A DNA stretch of 64,000 nucleotides from Stenogyne calaminthoides (GCA_037126765.1 JBBCBC010000019.1:27550222-27614221), one strand, 5' to 3'; shown: positions 38,010 to 50,580, numbered from the stretch's first letter. Made by a program: numbers and translations. Notes: generated by a model from the sequence alone, not told the origin.

Positions 38010-39950
38010 AAAACTGAGAAACTCTTGAGAGACACAAAGTAAAGAAAAAGGCGTGCACAACTCTTTATCTGAGTTATCAATGTATAAATAAATATATATA
38101 TATAGATATATCAGATATAAAAATATTTAAAAGATAAAGATATCGTTTTATCTTTTGGGAAACAACGTATATATACAAGAAATCTGGTTTTATATTTTTG
38201 GAATCTTATTGCGATTATGTTTCCATGTTTAATTAGATTGGTGGCATGCTTCGCACGGCAAACGCCGCCCAAAACTTTTGCATTGGTAATATTAATATAC
38301 ATGGTTTAAATATCAATTCGGTAATGAATCTTTACAAATTAAGGAAATATAAAATTTAGATATTTTTACCTTGATCAATTAAAGTAAGATAAATTTATGG
38401 TATATGTTTTAGGTTAGTTTTTTGTTTGTGGTATCACTTTTAGTTAGTTGTAAAAGATAGTACTAAAAGATATTTAAGGCGGTAGAGTGTATTGGAAAAA
38501 AAATTGTGTAAATAATATTTTGAAAGATAAACAATTATGATCACAAATCAGACTCAAAATAGTATTGTAATGGAGGTATGGATAAATATATTATTCATGT
38601 TATAATTAGATTTAAATATTTATATTTAAAATTTTATTTGATTTTATTATGTTTAGAATATATTTACATTCCTAATTGTTTACTAAGTTAGTATTATAAA
38701 TAGAGTATATTGTAATTATTAGAGAGTTGACTTTGATTAAAAATTGAAGTAACTTTTTATGAGCGCCATATAAGATTAAGCAGGTTTGAGTTTATTAAAA
38801 ACTAGTTCGTATACCCGCGTAATACACGGGGTTGAATTTTTTTTGATATAATTTCTTTTTTTTAATATTTTATTTATTTATTATGAAAGATTTTACAATT
38901 CGAAAAGGCGAATTAATTTTTTCTATTGTTAGTGATAAATATTTATTATTATTTTTTTTTGAAAAATTTAATTGTTTGAAGAATTTTAAAAAGTTATAGC
39001 TAATCATTTCTACGCAATATTTGATACATTTTTTTCAGATAAATATTTATTATACAAAAAATTTGAAAATAAAATCTAATTATGTGTATATTTTTCAAAA
39101 TCTCTAGAAATTTTTTGTGAACAATTTTAATCATATCTACACAAAATTTGATATATAATTTTATCTATGAAAAATATAATTGTTATACTAATTAATTGGT
39201 ATATAAATATAAAAAACACATCCTCATGCAAAAATGATGTACTTGAGATTTTTAATTTATGATTTACTGATTATGAGGGACATTGGAAAATTATAAGGTA
39301 AATTAATATGACATATTTAACTTTATGTAAATGAATATACATATATACATATACACACATCTTGCAAGAATTATATAAATAAACAATATATTGAAGTCGT
39401 TCTATAAGAAGCATTGAGATATCTTTTTTTTCCACATTTTTTGGTTTAATTTATGTAAGTTGTAGAACGAAAATAAAGATTTAAAAGTCCACATAAAAAA
39501 AATCTCGAAAGTGTGTAAGTTACTAAATAAAAATCAAAATTATAAATATAGGAGCAAAATAAAAAAAATGACAAAGTTATCTTTATTTTCGCTTAACATG
39601 CAGAGGAAGATGTGATTTTTGGCAACTTCGGAATATTATGATGTCTTGCTTGACGATTTGGACAAAAGGTCTGTAAATTACAGGACGAAAATTAATATAA
39701 AAATCAATAGGACCAATATCAAAAGTGATGGGCGGAAAAAAAAAATTCCCTTAGATAAATAAAATATCATGACCAGATAAACAACATAACAAATATTTGT
39801 AGCTGATATAATTGCTATATTAATGAGTTTAATAAGAAAAATGAAGCAAATAAAGGCAAAACTCTAATACAATCATTAAAGTGGCGAGAGGTTTGGAGTT
39901 TCCTACAAGACTTTCTACGCTATCACCAATACAAAAATTATCCATCTGAA
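38010..39950. other. AT-rich region with a possible Helitron end
   Basis: No gene is seen. At 38804-38835 the sequence tatacccgcgtaatacacgg contains an imperfect palindrome, cccgcgtaatacacggg, of the kind found at ends of plant non-autonomous Helitrons. The rest up to 39780 is AT-rich. Confidence 0.35.
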
Positions 39951-39959
39951 GGCAAGTGT

Positions 39960-41110
39960 ATGCCATGTTCACTCAGAGCAATCTACTAATGAACACTCAT
40001 AACGAATTCATAACTCAAATTAATAGCTATGAACAAATTAAAAGAAACTCCTTCACAACTAATCAACACTCAAATTACTTACATCAATATTTCGTGCAAT
40101 AAAAAAAAAAAAAAACTCCCTGCAAACGAAATCATAACTCAAATTACTTAACTCAATACTTCTTGCAATGTATGAAAACCATGTATATTAATAGCTATGA
40201 ACAAATTAAAAGAAATTCATTCGCAACTAATTCAACACTCAAATTACTTACTTCAATACTTCGTGCAACATAAAAAAAAAAAACTCTCTACAATATACAA
40301 AATAATTACACAATTGCAATTAACATTCATAACTCAAATTACTCATCTCAATATCCTATGCAATATATACAAAACGTGAATATTAATTGTTGTGAACATA
40401 TTAGAAGAAAATCCTCCACAACTAATCAACACTCAAATTACTTATATCAATATTTCGTGCAATATAAAAAAAACTCCCTGCAAATGAATTCATAACTCAA
40501 ATAACTTAACTCAATACTCCTTGTAATATATGCAAAACATGTATATTAATAGCTATGAACAGATTAAAAGAAATTCATTCACAATTAATTCAACACTCAA
40601 ATTACTTACTTCAATATTTCGTGCAATAAAAAAAAACTCTCAACAATATACAAAATAATTAGACAATTGCAATTAACATTCATAGCATATTCATAACTCA
40701 AATTACTGTGAACAGATTAGAAGAAAATCCTCCACAACTAATCAACACTCAAATTACTTACATCAATATTTCGTGTAATATAAAAAAAACTCCTTGCAAA
40801 CAAATTCATAACTCAAATTACTTAACTTAATACTCCTTGCAATATATGCAAAACATGTATATTAATAGCTATGAATAGATTAGAAGAAATTCATTGACAA
40901 ATAATTCAACACTCAAATTACTTACTTCAATATTTCGTGCAACATAATAAAAAAAAACTCTCTACAATATACAAAATAATTAGACAATTACAATTAACAT
41001 TCATAACATATTCATAACTCAAATTACTTATCTTAATATCCCATGCAGTATATACAAAACGTGAATATTAATTGCTACGAACATATTAGAAGAAATTTCT
41101 CCCGGATATT
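39960..41110. repeat. Satellite-like tandem array with alternating units
   Basis: The anchor gaacaKattaRaagaaa (K is g/t/a-like) starts at 40031, 40199, 40394, 40557, 40710, 40873 and 41079. Spacings are 168, 195, 163, 153, 163 and 206 bp. Two unit types alternate: one reads cctccacaactaatcaacac (or ccttcac), the other attcattcacaactaattc. Each is followed by aaattacttacatcaatatt and an A-run. Same-type units are 316-369 bp apart. Confidence 0.85.
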
Positions 41111-41960
41111 TTGCTTGCATTTTGTAATGTACAATAATTTATGTTAGGGCGGGGCTATTTGATTTGCACCCCTACAAACAATTCATGCGTATAAATTATT
41201 AGGTATTTGATTTGCACCCGTGCAAACAATTCATGCGTATTATCATATAAATATATATAAAGATATATTCATGCGTATTATATAAATATATATAAAGATA
41301 TATGGGTAAGCATATCCTTATATGTGTAACCTAATGATATATGTGTAAATATATTTTTACAAATAAAAGTATATAATTTATATTTAAAATTTGAACGTGA
41401 ATATATAATGATATTGTGTAAATATATCTCTATAAATAAAAGTATATAATTTATATTTAAAATTTACTTTAAATAACTTTTAATGAGAGTGCACGATTTT
41501 AAGACGAAATAATTTGGTTGAATTGGACTTTGCATAGACTAACGTGGTTTCGTCACATAGACTGAATTAAGTTACCAATATATAGTATTAAGATTTAGTA
41601 TAATTATTTAACTTATTAGTAGAATAAATTATATATTTTTAATATAATTAACTTTTATTGTTGAGATTATTCACGAATTATATAAGATTTTATTGTAATC
41701 AGAATGAATTTATTTCTTGCAAGCAAGGTGATATCCCAACTTAGTAAATAAATCACGTTTTAATGTTGAAAAAAAATTGCTTCCAAGAGTTTCACTTTAT
41801 TTTCTATGTGTTTTTTTAATTTTATATTTATTTGAAATAATTGAATATGATCATGTGTAAACAACAAACTCTTTGTTATTTATAGAGTTGTATAAAATGA
41901 GTTATCAAAATGTCTACAAACTTTTTCTCTAATCAAAGAAATTGATTTCAAGAAAACAAG
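41111..41960. other. AT-rich region, short duplicated blocks
   Basis: Duplicated blocks occur: tttgcacccgtgcaaacaat-like sequence at 41160-41240, and tatataaagatatat and agtatataatttatatttaaaa at 41250-41470. No gene is recognised. Confidence 0.4.
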
Positions 41961-41962
41961 AT

Positions 41963-42765
41963 GGTGTATGAAGTTGTGATGGCATTGTTGGAGAAGAGAC
42001 CGATGATAGTGCAAATATCGAAGTGTCTGATGACCTTTTATTGAAATATAGCGACGATCATATTGGCATGATTGTGCGGAGCATGTACCCATACTTCAAG
42101 AATATCAGGGACGACCTCAATATTTCAAGGATAGAGTCATACTTGGACCCACTCTTGAGATCGTTGATTCCATTTTAATGATTACATGATCAACATGAAC
42201 GATCACTAGACAAGAACATATTTGAGTTTCGACAGTGTGTGCAAGTCTGATACAAATGTTGATATACTGACGGATTTACATACATCGGAGTTCTTGAATA
42301 GCTTGAAGTGTTCCGGCGTCCCCAATCATGAGTTGAATTTGAAAGTTGGGAATCCAATTATGTTGTTTAGAAATATAGATCATTCGAGGGGAATGTGTAA
42401 CGGGACTAGATTGACAAAACTTGGTGACCGTGTTCTGGAAGGTGAGATCATAACTTGAAGCAATTAGGGTGAGATGATGTTGATCCCCAATCTTTCTCTG
42501 ACTCCGTCCAACCCGAGACTGTCGTTCAAGTTTCTGAGGAGACAACTCCCGTTAATTGTTTGATATGCAATATCGATAAACAAGAGCCAGAGACAATCGC
42601 TTGCAAATGTTGACATATTTTTTAAGAAGCTAGTTTTCAGTCATTGTTAGTTGTACGTGGTAGAGTCATCAATCGCAACAGTTTGAAGATTTTTGGCGTG
42701 TACAATGAAAACGATCGGCAAAAACAACAAAAAAAAGTGATTTCAAAGGTGTTTCGAAATTTATA
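41963..42765 (+). pseudogene. Decayed Helitron (Pif1-like) helicase fragment
   Basis: Fragments in several frames give the C-terminal part of a plant Helitron helicase: a YFKDRV.LGPTLEIVDSI-like piece (about 42105-42170), RTYLSFDSVCKSDTNVDI (about 42210-42265), then ELNLKVGNPIMLFRNIDHSR and GMCNGTRL...GDRVLEGEI (about 42330-42455). After a gap comes a terminal piece, RVINRNSLKIFGVYNENDR (about 42660-42720), like the usual SRVTS-GLKIL end. Stops, frameshifts and an internal deletion show it is dead. The Helitron termini were not found. Confidence 0.75.
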
Positions 42766-42769
42766 TCCT

Positions 42770-43650
42770 TTTTTTTAATTTTAAAACTGCATGTTCTATA
42801 TGAATTCAAAATTGTTAGCTTCTTTCACTTTATTTTTATAAAGCATAACTAGAATCTTATTGCTAAACACAATAATTAGAATGCTAACAAATACATTTAT
42901 AAAAATAAAAGTGCATTTTAATGAGAATTAATTGTGCTAGTGGCATGTTTCAATTTTTTTAAATTAATTTATATTTAAATTGTACATTAAATATTAATTA
43001 TGAATTCGGAGTTTTTATGAATATAAGTTTTTTCGAAATCAATATTACTATGACTCTTATAACAAATGTGCAACCATAGCCATACATCACATGAGTTCAA
43101 TTACTAATAGATAATAATAGTTAAAAAAATGTGCAATAGATGGTTGATAGTGTATTGAATTTTTTTAAAAAGTATAATAAATGAATTATAAATATTATAG
43201 AGTAGGATTTTAGAAAATTTAAAATTCTATACCAAAATCAGACAAATAAGAATTTGAGATTCTCAACGTGTCTTTCTACACTGAAAACAAACATGACCTT
43301 AAATCACGTGGAAACAAGATACATAATGGTTAGGTCTTCCTGTAAAAAAAAAAAAAAACTTGTATGCAGCAGATGCACTGTACACATCATAATATATTTT
43401 TGAAATGTACAATTTGTTGTCCTGAAATATATAATTTTTTACATTAAAATGTGCAATTTATTTCACGAACAAATATTGCACGTTTCAAAATAAATAAACT
43501 TTATATTTCAATATAACAGTTTATATTTTTTAAAATACACCATAAAATATATTGTGTATTTGGTGCATAGGAGATCCACCCAATGTAATATGCTCTTCTA
43601 AAATCTCATCACCCCAAAATTTCCAAGTATTAATCATCAGATCCAACGGT
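42770..43650. other. AT-rich region with a dispersed gtgcaattt-type repeat
   Basis: 43360-43575 (atgcactgtacac ... gaaatgtacaatttgttg ... gtgcatagga) resembles 49857-50060 and shorter pieces at 46425-46560 and 56748-56815. No gene is seen. Confidence 0.5.
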
Positions 43651-43657
43651 CCAGCAA

Positions 43658-43693
43658 AAACCCTAATCCAAGGTTCTTAAACTTCATATATAA
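43658..43693 (+). promoter_or_regulatory. EF-1alpha core promoter: telo-box and TATA box
   Basis: A telo-box, aaaccctaa (43658-43666), and a TATA box, catatataag (about 43685-43694), lie just before the probable transcription start (about 43715). Telo-boxes are usual in promoters of plant translation genes. Confidence 0.7.
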
Positions 43694-43806
43694 GCAACAG
43701 CATCTTCGTTTAATCTCCCTCACTCGCTACTCAAATCACAAATCCGCTCCCTCTCTACAATCAGCTGCGAGAGAGCTCTCTGCATTAGCTGCAATTCTTC
43801 TTCAAG

Positions 43807-44394
43807 GTTAACCCCCAAACCCTCCTCCCCTGCATTTCTTATGTATATATATCCATAGAGATCTTTTGCAATTTATTTTTGTATGCTTCTATTGCTTTTT
43901 GTGTAAGTTTTGATGTTGTTTAGGTGTTCTGGTATGTATGCCTTCATCGATCAGTCACGGCGATGAATTCAGTTCCGTGTTTAACATGTAATTCAGTAAT
44001 TGAAATGAATGCATAATCTGTTTGTTTGAAATATTACTCACGTGCTTTGATTTAAAGGAATATCATATGATGAACTTGGCATAATTGATCGATTTGTCTC
44101 TGTGTATCTCCTAATATTAATATAGGTTTTTATTTTTTTTTAAATGATCACTACCTCCCGTTTCTCCTGCTTTGTGATTGATGTTCTGTTAATTTGGCTA
44201 GCCTTTTCTTGTAGCTGCAAAATGATAACTAAGAATTCATTGGAAACTCTTATTCTTAAATTTGATAAAAAAGATCTGCCAATCTCTAATGATGCCCTGT
44301 TATCACGCGTTTACTTTTATAACTCGATGTGTTATAAATCTCTGTTTTGTTTGAATTATGCATTTTTAAATTTCTCACTATTCTTATATGACAG
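43807..44394 (+). other. 5'UTR intron of EF-1alpha
   Basis: Donor TTCAAG|GTTAAC at 43807 and acceptor ATGACAG ending at 44394, 20 bp before the ATG. A 5'UTR intron that raises expression is typical of plant EF-1alpha genes. Confidence 0.75.
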
Positions 44395-44414
44395 TGTACA
44401 TCTGAAAGTTGAGA

Positions 44415-45928
44415 ATGGGTAAAGAGAAGTCTCACATTAACATCGTGGTCATTGGCCACGTCGACTCTGGGAAGTCGACCACTACTGGTCACTTGATCTA
44501 CAAGCTTGGTGGTATTGACAAGCGTGTCATTGAGAGGTTCGAGAAGGAGGCTGCTGAGATGAACAAGAGGTCATTCAAGTATGCCTGGGTGCTCGACAAG
44601 CTTAAGGCGGAGCGTGAACGTGGTATTACAATCGATATTGCCTTGTGGAAATTCGAGACCAACAAGTACTACTGCACTGTAATTGATGCACCTGGTCACC
44701 GTGACTTTATCAAGAACATGATTACTGGCACCTCACAGGCTGACTGTGCTGTCCTTATCATTGACTCCACAACCGGTGGTTTTGAAGCCGGTATCTCCAA
44801 GGATGGCCAGACCCGTGAGCATGCTCTGCTTGCTTTCACTCTTGGTGTAAAGCAAATGATCTGTTGTTGCAACAAGGTTAGCCAAATTGTGTACTTAGTC
44901 ATCTTAATATTGTCTCATATCATTTCTGTATTATTGTAGAGTAACAATTGGGTGGTGCACGACTAATACTTGTCAGTGAAAATAGCTAATACCTTTTAGT
45001 AAAAATACTAATACCATTTAAAATTTCACTTATATGTGCAGATGGATGCAACTACTCCTAAATACTCCAAGGCTAGGTATGATGAAATCATTAAGGAAGT
45101 GTCGTCTTACCTCAAGAAGGTAGGGTACAACCCCGATAAAATTCCGTTCGTTCCCATCTCCGGATTCGAGGGAGACAACATGATTGAGAGATCAACCAAC
45201 CTAGATTGGTACAAGGGCCCCACACTCCTCGAGGCACTTGACGCCATTTCAGAGCCCAAGAGGCCAACAGACAAACCCCTTCGTCTCCCACTTCAGGATG
45301 TTTACAAGATTGGCGGTATAGGAACCGTCCCCGTTGGTCGTGTGGAGACAGGTGTCATTAAGCCCGGTACAGTTGTCACCTTTGGCCCCACAGGTCTGAC
45401 CACTGAAGTTAAGTCTGTCGAGATGCACCACGAGGCCCTACAAGAAGCTCTCCCCGGTGACAATGTCGGGTTCAACGTGAAGAACGTTGCTGTGAAGGAT
45501 CTGAAACGTGGGTTTGTGGCCTCCAACTCGAAGGACGACCCCGCTAAGGAAGCTGCTAACTTCACCTCCCAGGTCATCATCATGAACCACCCTGGACAGA
45601 TCGGGAATGGATACGCCCCGGTTCTTGATTGCCACACCTCCCACATTGCTGTCAAGTTTGCTGAGCTCGTGACCAAGATCGATAGACGGTCGGGTAAGGA
45701 GCTCGAGAAGGAGCCTAAATTCTTGAAGAACGGTGATGCTGGATTCGTGAAGATGATTCCGACAAAGCCTATGGTTGTGGAGACTTTCTCGGAGTACCCA
45801 CCCTTGGACGTTTCGCTGTGCGTGATATGAGACAAACGGTTGCTGTTGGTGTGATAAAGAGCGTCGAGAAGAAAGACCCGACTGGCGCTAAGGTGACGAA
45901 GGCTGCTGTTAAAAAGGCTGGAAAGTGA
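44415..45928 (+). CDS. Translation elongation factor EF-1alpha with a 3' frameshift
   Basis: Exons 44415-44876 and 45042-45928 would encode a 449-residue protein, the normal length, if one base were present near 45798-45804. The G1 loop GHVDSGKS, G3 DAPGHRD and G4 (NK split at the exon end, NKMD) are intact, as are the domain II and III family sequences up to ETFSEYPPL. As given, the frame then shifts and stops at 45828-45830. This leaves 418 residues, with an altered end and without the last ~35-40 residues. The original frame continues intact after the shift (RFAVRDMRQTVAVGVI to KKAGK). A single-base deletion in the run CCCACCC is the simplest explanation: either recent inactivation or a sequence error. 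The protein brings aminoacyl-tRNA to the ribosome. The CDS intron carries a fragment of the aacaactaatacc repeat. Confidence 0.93.
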
Positions 45929-46109
45929 AGGAGGTTGGTTATCGATGTTTATCGAAATGCATATGTTATCAGTTTTGGTTTCTTTGCGTATATGGATTTG
46001 TGTTGTGTAATCTCTTTTTGTGAGGAAAATTGAGATTGGAGCAACGTGATTTGTTGCTTCATGTTTTCCATTTTGTAGAGCTCCTTAATATGATCAATGT
46101 TTTACTTCC

Positions 46110-46770
46110 AACTTATTTTTTGCTCATCTATTAAGCTTCTACTTCAACAATTTATTCTGCATTTTCTTGGAAAATCCAGACCTAAATCTTCTTAAATGTT
46201 CAGAAATAGTTTATTAGAATGATTATGAACTCATTCAAACCATCGTGCACCAAACTCTTCTTTTATTTTCATTATTTAATCACGTATTCATTGCTTATTT
46301 GTATTGTTAGTTAAAACAAAACATGGATGCTGTTAGACAATCTCATACATACTTATTTCTCCTTTAAGGATATCTAGATGAGACGGTCTCATGTACATCC
46401 AAGCTCATAGTGCATTTTAGAATCATGTAACTTGTTATATTACAAAATACAACTTGAATAAATAGTTGCATGTTATGGTGTAAATAAATTACACTTTTCT
46501 GTATAACAAATTGTTCTAAAATACCACTATAAGTGCACCTAAATGCATTAAAAAATTAGCCCATGTATTAACCGTTTATGAGTACCTGTCAAATGAGTTA
46601 TTCACCTTTCTTGAAAGAACTTAGAAAATAAAAATGAAACAACCCATAGCAACATTTTGAAAGCGCTGAAGCAGAAGCATAATCCAAAACAGAGTCATGT
46701 TTCAAATACAGTTTATTCATATCAACACAGATAACAAAGCAAAACAATTAAAAAAAACAGAAAATTCACA
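46110..46770. other. Intergenic region between EF-1alpha and the vicilin-like gene
   Basis: 3' flanks of two convergent genes. It contains gagacggtctcatgtaca (about 46381) and a gtgcattttag ... aagtgcacc repeat piece (46425-46560). No gene is seen. Confidence 0.5.
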
Positions 46771-46772
46771 TT

Positions 46773-49547
46773 TTACCAATAACTATTCACCACTCTCACA
46801 CTCCCAAAGCTCCTCATCTCTGGAACACCCTCCTCCGGCGGAGCAACGGCGGCCGACGGCAGAATCGTCGACTCTCGCTGCGCTTCGATGATCTCCCTCA
46901 GCCTCTCCTCACTCAGCCCGAACGCAGCCGCAAATTCGGGCCCTCTCATTGTCTGAAGCAACGAGTTGGCTCCCGCAAGGAACTGAGGCTTGTTGTTACG
47001 TGCCGAGGTTGTGAACCCGAAGAACTCAAACGGACCTGTCCGTGACGCGATCTGGCAGAACGGGAAGTAACGCGGCACCCAGAATACGTCACCCTCCTTC
47101 ACTTTAGCGTTCATGGCTAAGGTCCCGTTTGGATTGACGATTTGGATAGTGCCAGCCCCTCTCAGTACAATGCCGTACTCGGTTGCACTTGGATTGATAT
47201 GAGGCGCCATCATTGATCCCTGCATTTACCAACATCTTGTTTATACTAAACAATATAATGAGAAGTATCAGTTTATGTGAAGAAAAGTATCAGCTCATAC
47301 AAAGGAGAGTATCAGTTTGTAGCCTTGATAGCATTAACACTATCTTGATAGTATTAACACTGTCTCACTATAAAAAACCAACACTCTTCATCATATGAGC
47401 CGATACTGTTCTTCAGGTGAAGTACTACTTCCCGACAATTTAGTCAAAATTGGGTCAAAATTATGCCATTGGTGCACCGAAATGTTGCTCTATCTATTAA
47501 TGTTCAAACTAACATTTATATGATTTAACACTATTTGGTAAGGATGAAAATATCGATATTGATCATCCAAAGTAAAGTCTTTAGGATTTTACCGCAGTGA
47601 GATTGACAAGGTAGACACCAATATCCTCTTTCCGAAGGGGCGAATAATCATTATCATCCAATGCAATGCTCCATCCGTAATTGTTTTGGAAATCGGGCTT
47701 CCTGTCATATATGTTATAAGCTTTCAGCCCTTTTCCCCTAGTCTTCTTCTGATCGCCCTTCCTTCCCAAGAAGGAGACCAACATCTTCCTAAAAGACCAT
47801 TCTGATTGTTCATCTTCGAGATTATCCTCCCTAATATGGACAATTTGCCTCATATGCCCCATTTTCTGATGATGCTTCATGTCCATGAAGTTCGACCACA
47901 AGCTTGGAGAGCGTTTTTGGTCACGGGAGCGTGCGTCCGATAAGTACACGATCGGGCCGTGCGACTGCCTCGTCAGCATCTCTCCCACATCTTCCTGTGA
48001 AACCTGCAATCCATCCATGATGAGATTAACACACCCACAAAAAAGGCAAATACTTCTATAACTGTGCAAATCAAGTATACTTTTAAATAGTATTAGTTGG
48101 ATTTACTAAAAGGTATTAGTTGGTCTATACTAAAAGATTGACAAATGCATGATGAATTGTTCACTTACGTTGAATGCAGTGGACAATGTTAAGCGATCGA
48201 ATCCAGAAAGTACGGATGCCGGATATGTTCCCCCAGCAATGAAGAAAGACTGCAAACACATTAAGAACTGTAAGAAAAATCCGTCGTTTTTCAATCCAGA
48301 TTTTAACAACAAAATCATAAAGATTGCCTGAAATGTGTGCCACCCCAAGCTCTGAGATGTATCAATGCTGCAGACTATATGAAGCCTTTGTCCTTCGGCT
48401 GTATTGATCAAATAAAAAGCCGAACCGGCCCCGATTCTGTATATATCTCCCATCTTCAAATCCCTCTCCACAAGTTCATCTTTGTAGACATGCCCTACTC
48501 TTGCTTCCCCTGTAATCAATTAACACGATTTTAGTTCAAAATCATACAAGATCAAGAAACACATTGTACTTTTATGTGACAGATATATCTTGGACTTGAT
48601 CAATGAAGTTTAGTGGTTCACAATCCAACTAAGAAAATATACAATAACAGGGCCAATAATTTTCGGCGGAGTTGGTCTTGTGCGACCGTACACCTATTTG
48701 CAACTGATACTTTATAGTAAAACAACTAATACATTTTAATTAAACAACTAATACTATCAAACTAAATAAGTACTTTTTAATGAAACAACTAATAATGTCA
48801 GAAAGATGCACACAAAATCCAAACCAACTAATACTTTATAGTAATAAAACTAATACCTTTTACTAAAAAAAACTAATCAAAACAAACTATTACCCTTTAA
48901 TGAAAACAACTAATACTATTAAAAATTACACACAAAATGCAAACCAGTTCCATGATGAAACTGGTTTATACAAGACTTTGCCCTTGTGAAGATAAGTAAA
49001 GCAACTAATTACTTTTAATGAGAAACAACTTGTAATCCTATCAAAATAATAGCTTTAAATGAAACAACTAATACGGTTCAAAAGTACACACAAAATGCAA
49101 ACCAATTTTACATGCACCTATTTTGCAACAAAATTTTATAGCAAAACAACTAATACCTTTTAATCAAACAACTAATACTCTTTAATGAAATAACTAATAC
49201 TGTTCAAAAATACCTCTGCGAAGGAAGAGAATGAGGGTAGAATCAAGATACTGTGGAATGAAGAGGCTTTTAGGCTCCATGGTGATAAAAGCAATATGCA
49301 TAGGAGTCCTGATGAATTTACTTCCATACCCTCGGACAACCCTCATATACCCTGCATCAGTCCTCACTACCTCCTTAGATTCCTGCAGCAAGAACTGCTC
49401 CTCCCCTTCCCTCCACCCCGTCCCGCCCTCCTGCCACCGAGGATCCTCCCTCTGCCCTGTTCCGCCGCCTTCCGGCCACCTTTCTTCATAAGCTGCCGCC
49501 GCCAGCGCCACCAAGGCCAGCAAGAGCAGTGCTCTTCTCTTCACCAT
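46773..49547 (-). CDS. Vicilin-like seed storage protein (At2g28490 type)
   Basis: Five exons: 49214-49547, 48328-48509, 48169-48249, 47593-48003 and 46773-47219, giving 484 residues. A signal peptide (about 1-19, RRALLLLALVALAAAA) is followed by a short Gly/Glu/Trp-rich stretch. Cupin 1 (about 50-200) includes RTDAGYMRVVRG, FIPQYLDSTLI and GDIYRIGAGSAFYL. Cupin 2 (about 295-450) includes GVYLVNLTAGSMMAPHINP, EYGIVLRG and GDVFWVPRYFPFCQIA. These proteins enter the secretory path and accumulate in seed protein bodies. Intron 2 (48250-48327) begins with GC, is 78 nt and has no in-frame stop, so retention would add 26 hydrophobic residues inside cupin 1. Introns 1 and 3 hold aacaactaatacc repeats. 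A CATGCAT element lies upstream. Confidence 0.9.
48670..49200. repeat. aacaactaatacc repeat cluster in a vicilin intron
   Basis: Two to three tandem or nested copies, each with gttggtcttgtgcgacc or aaactggtttatac ends and several units of aacaactaatacyttttaatg. They fill most of intron 1. Confidence 0.8.
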
Positions 49548-49667
49548 TGATGATAACAGTATTAGTTCTTTCTCTGTTAAGTATTAGAAGTGGGGATTGA
49601 AAGAAAGAGATGTGAGATAGGAGAGGGGGAGGTGTTTAAGTAGAGAGGGGAGGAGGCAGATGTCATC

Positions 49668-49674
49668 CATGCAT
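49668..49674 (-). promoter_or_regulatory. RY (CATGCAT) element
   Basis: CATGCAT lies about 120 bp upstream of the vicilin-like ATG. RY elements bind B3 factors such as ABI3 and FUS3 and are typical of seed-specific promoters. Confidence 0.6.
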
Positions 49675-49689
49675 CAAGAGGTGGCCTTG

Positions 49690-50480
49690 CTGGCGGTTTC
49701 TTGTAGAGACACACTAAGCTTAACATATTATGTTTCTCAAATTCTGTTGCATTTTTCAGACGGTACTATTTGTATGTAGTCAAAGATTTGTGTGGACGGA
49801 TAATTTTGTGGATTTCTAAAATATTTTACAATTTTAAAAATATTACTATAGAGTCCTCTCTTGTGCACCAGGTGTACCGTGCGCTTTATAATATATTTTA
49901 GAAACATATAATTTGTTGCACTGAAATATACAATTTATTTATATTGAAACGTGCGATTTATATTTCATGTCAATAGTTGCATGTATCAATGTAAGTTAAT
50001 TGCATATTTTAATGCAACAAATTATATATTATGTAAAAACTCCATATAATTATATTGCGAGATCAGGAAAAAATATTATTATAGAGTGATTATTTCTGAA
50101 AAGAGTTTTACATTAAAAAAATTATTATTTTTTCTTAAAATATGTTCAATTAAGAACACACTTAGGGAATATATGTTTATTTTGAGATTTTGATAAACAA
50201 AAATTTTGTTTTATGTCAAATCAATGTTTAATAATGATTGAAATTATATTATAATATTGTATTGATAGTAAAAAAATAATTATAGTTATTATATTGAATT
50301 TTTTAACAAATAAATGTGTAGGTTTATTTCTATAAGAGTGGATGTTGAACCCTAATTTTAAATTTCAGTTTATAATGAGACGTAATTTGCAAAGTTCTAA
50401 GTTCATTCACCCTGAAGTCTAGTCAGTAGCCAAATTTCCATATGTTGCCAATCACCATTACCCTTAAGGTAACTAATGGT
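49690..50480. other. AT-rich upstream region
   Basis: Contains a copy of the dispersed gtgcacc...gcaacaaatt repeat (49857-50060). No gene is seen. Confidence 0.45.
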
Positions 50481-50486
50481 ATAGGC

Positions 50487-50580
50487 TGACGAAATGGAAT
50501 AACTCAAGCGGTTAGAGCACCACAACTTAAGCCGTAAGAATTCATGGGTTCGAGTCAACATTTGCCCGATAAAAAAAAAA
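50487..50580 (+). mobile_element. tRNA-like SINE with A-tail
   Basis: Box A-like aagcggttagagc (50506-50518), box B-like gggttcgagtc (50546-50556) and a downstream A10 run. It shares box sequences and the flanking tgggttcgagtca with the copy at 14866-14935. It does not fold as a tRNA gene. Confidence 0.5.

Noticed and set aside
44144..44422. 92-residue ORF overlapping the EF-1alpha start
   Set aside because: It lies in the 5'UTR intron and runs out of frame into the start of EF-1alpha.
45302..45835. 177-residue ORF on the minus strand
   Set aside because: Antisense shadow of the EF-1alpha coding sequence.
46773..46891. Plus-strand ORF ending in this stretch
   Set aside because: Antisense shadow of the vicilin-like last exon.
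50506..50556. Possible tRNA gene
   Set aside because: Boxes A and B are present but no cloverleaf stems form. It fits a SINE better.
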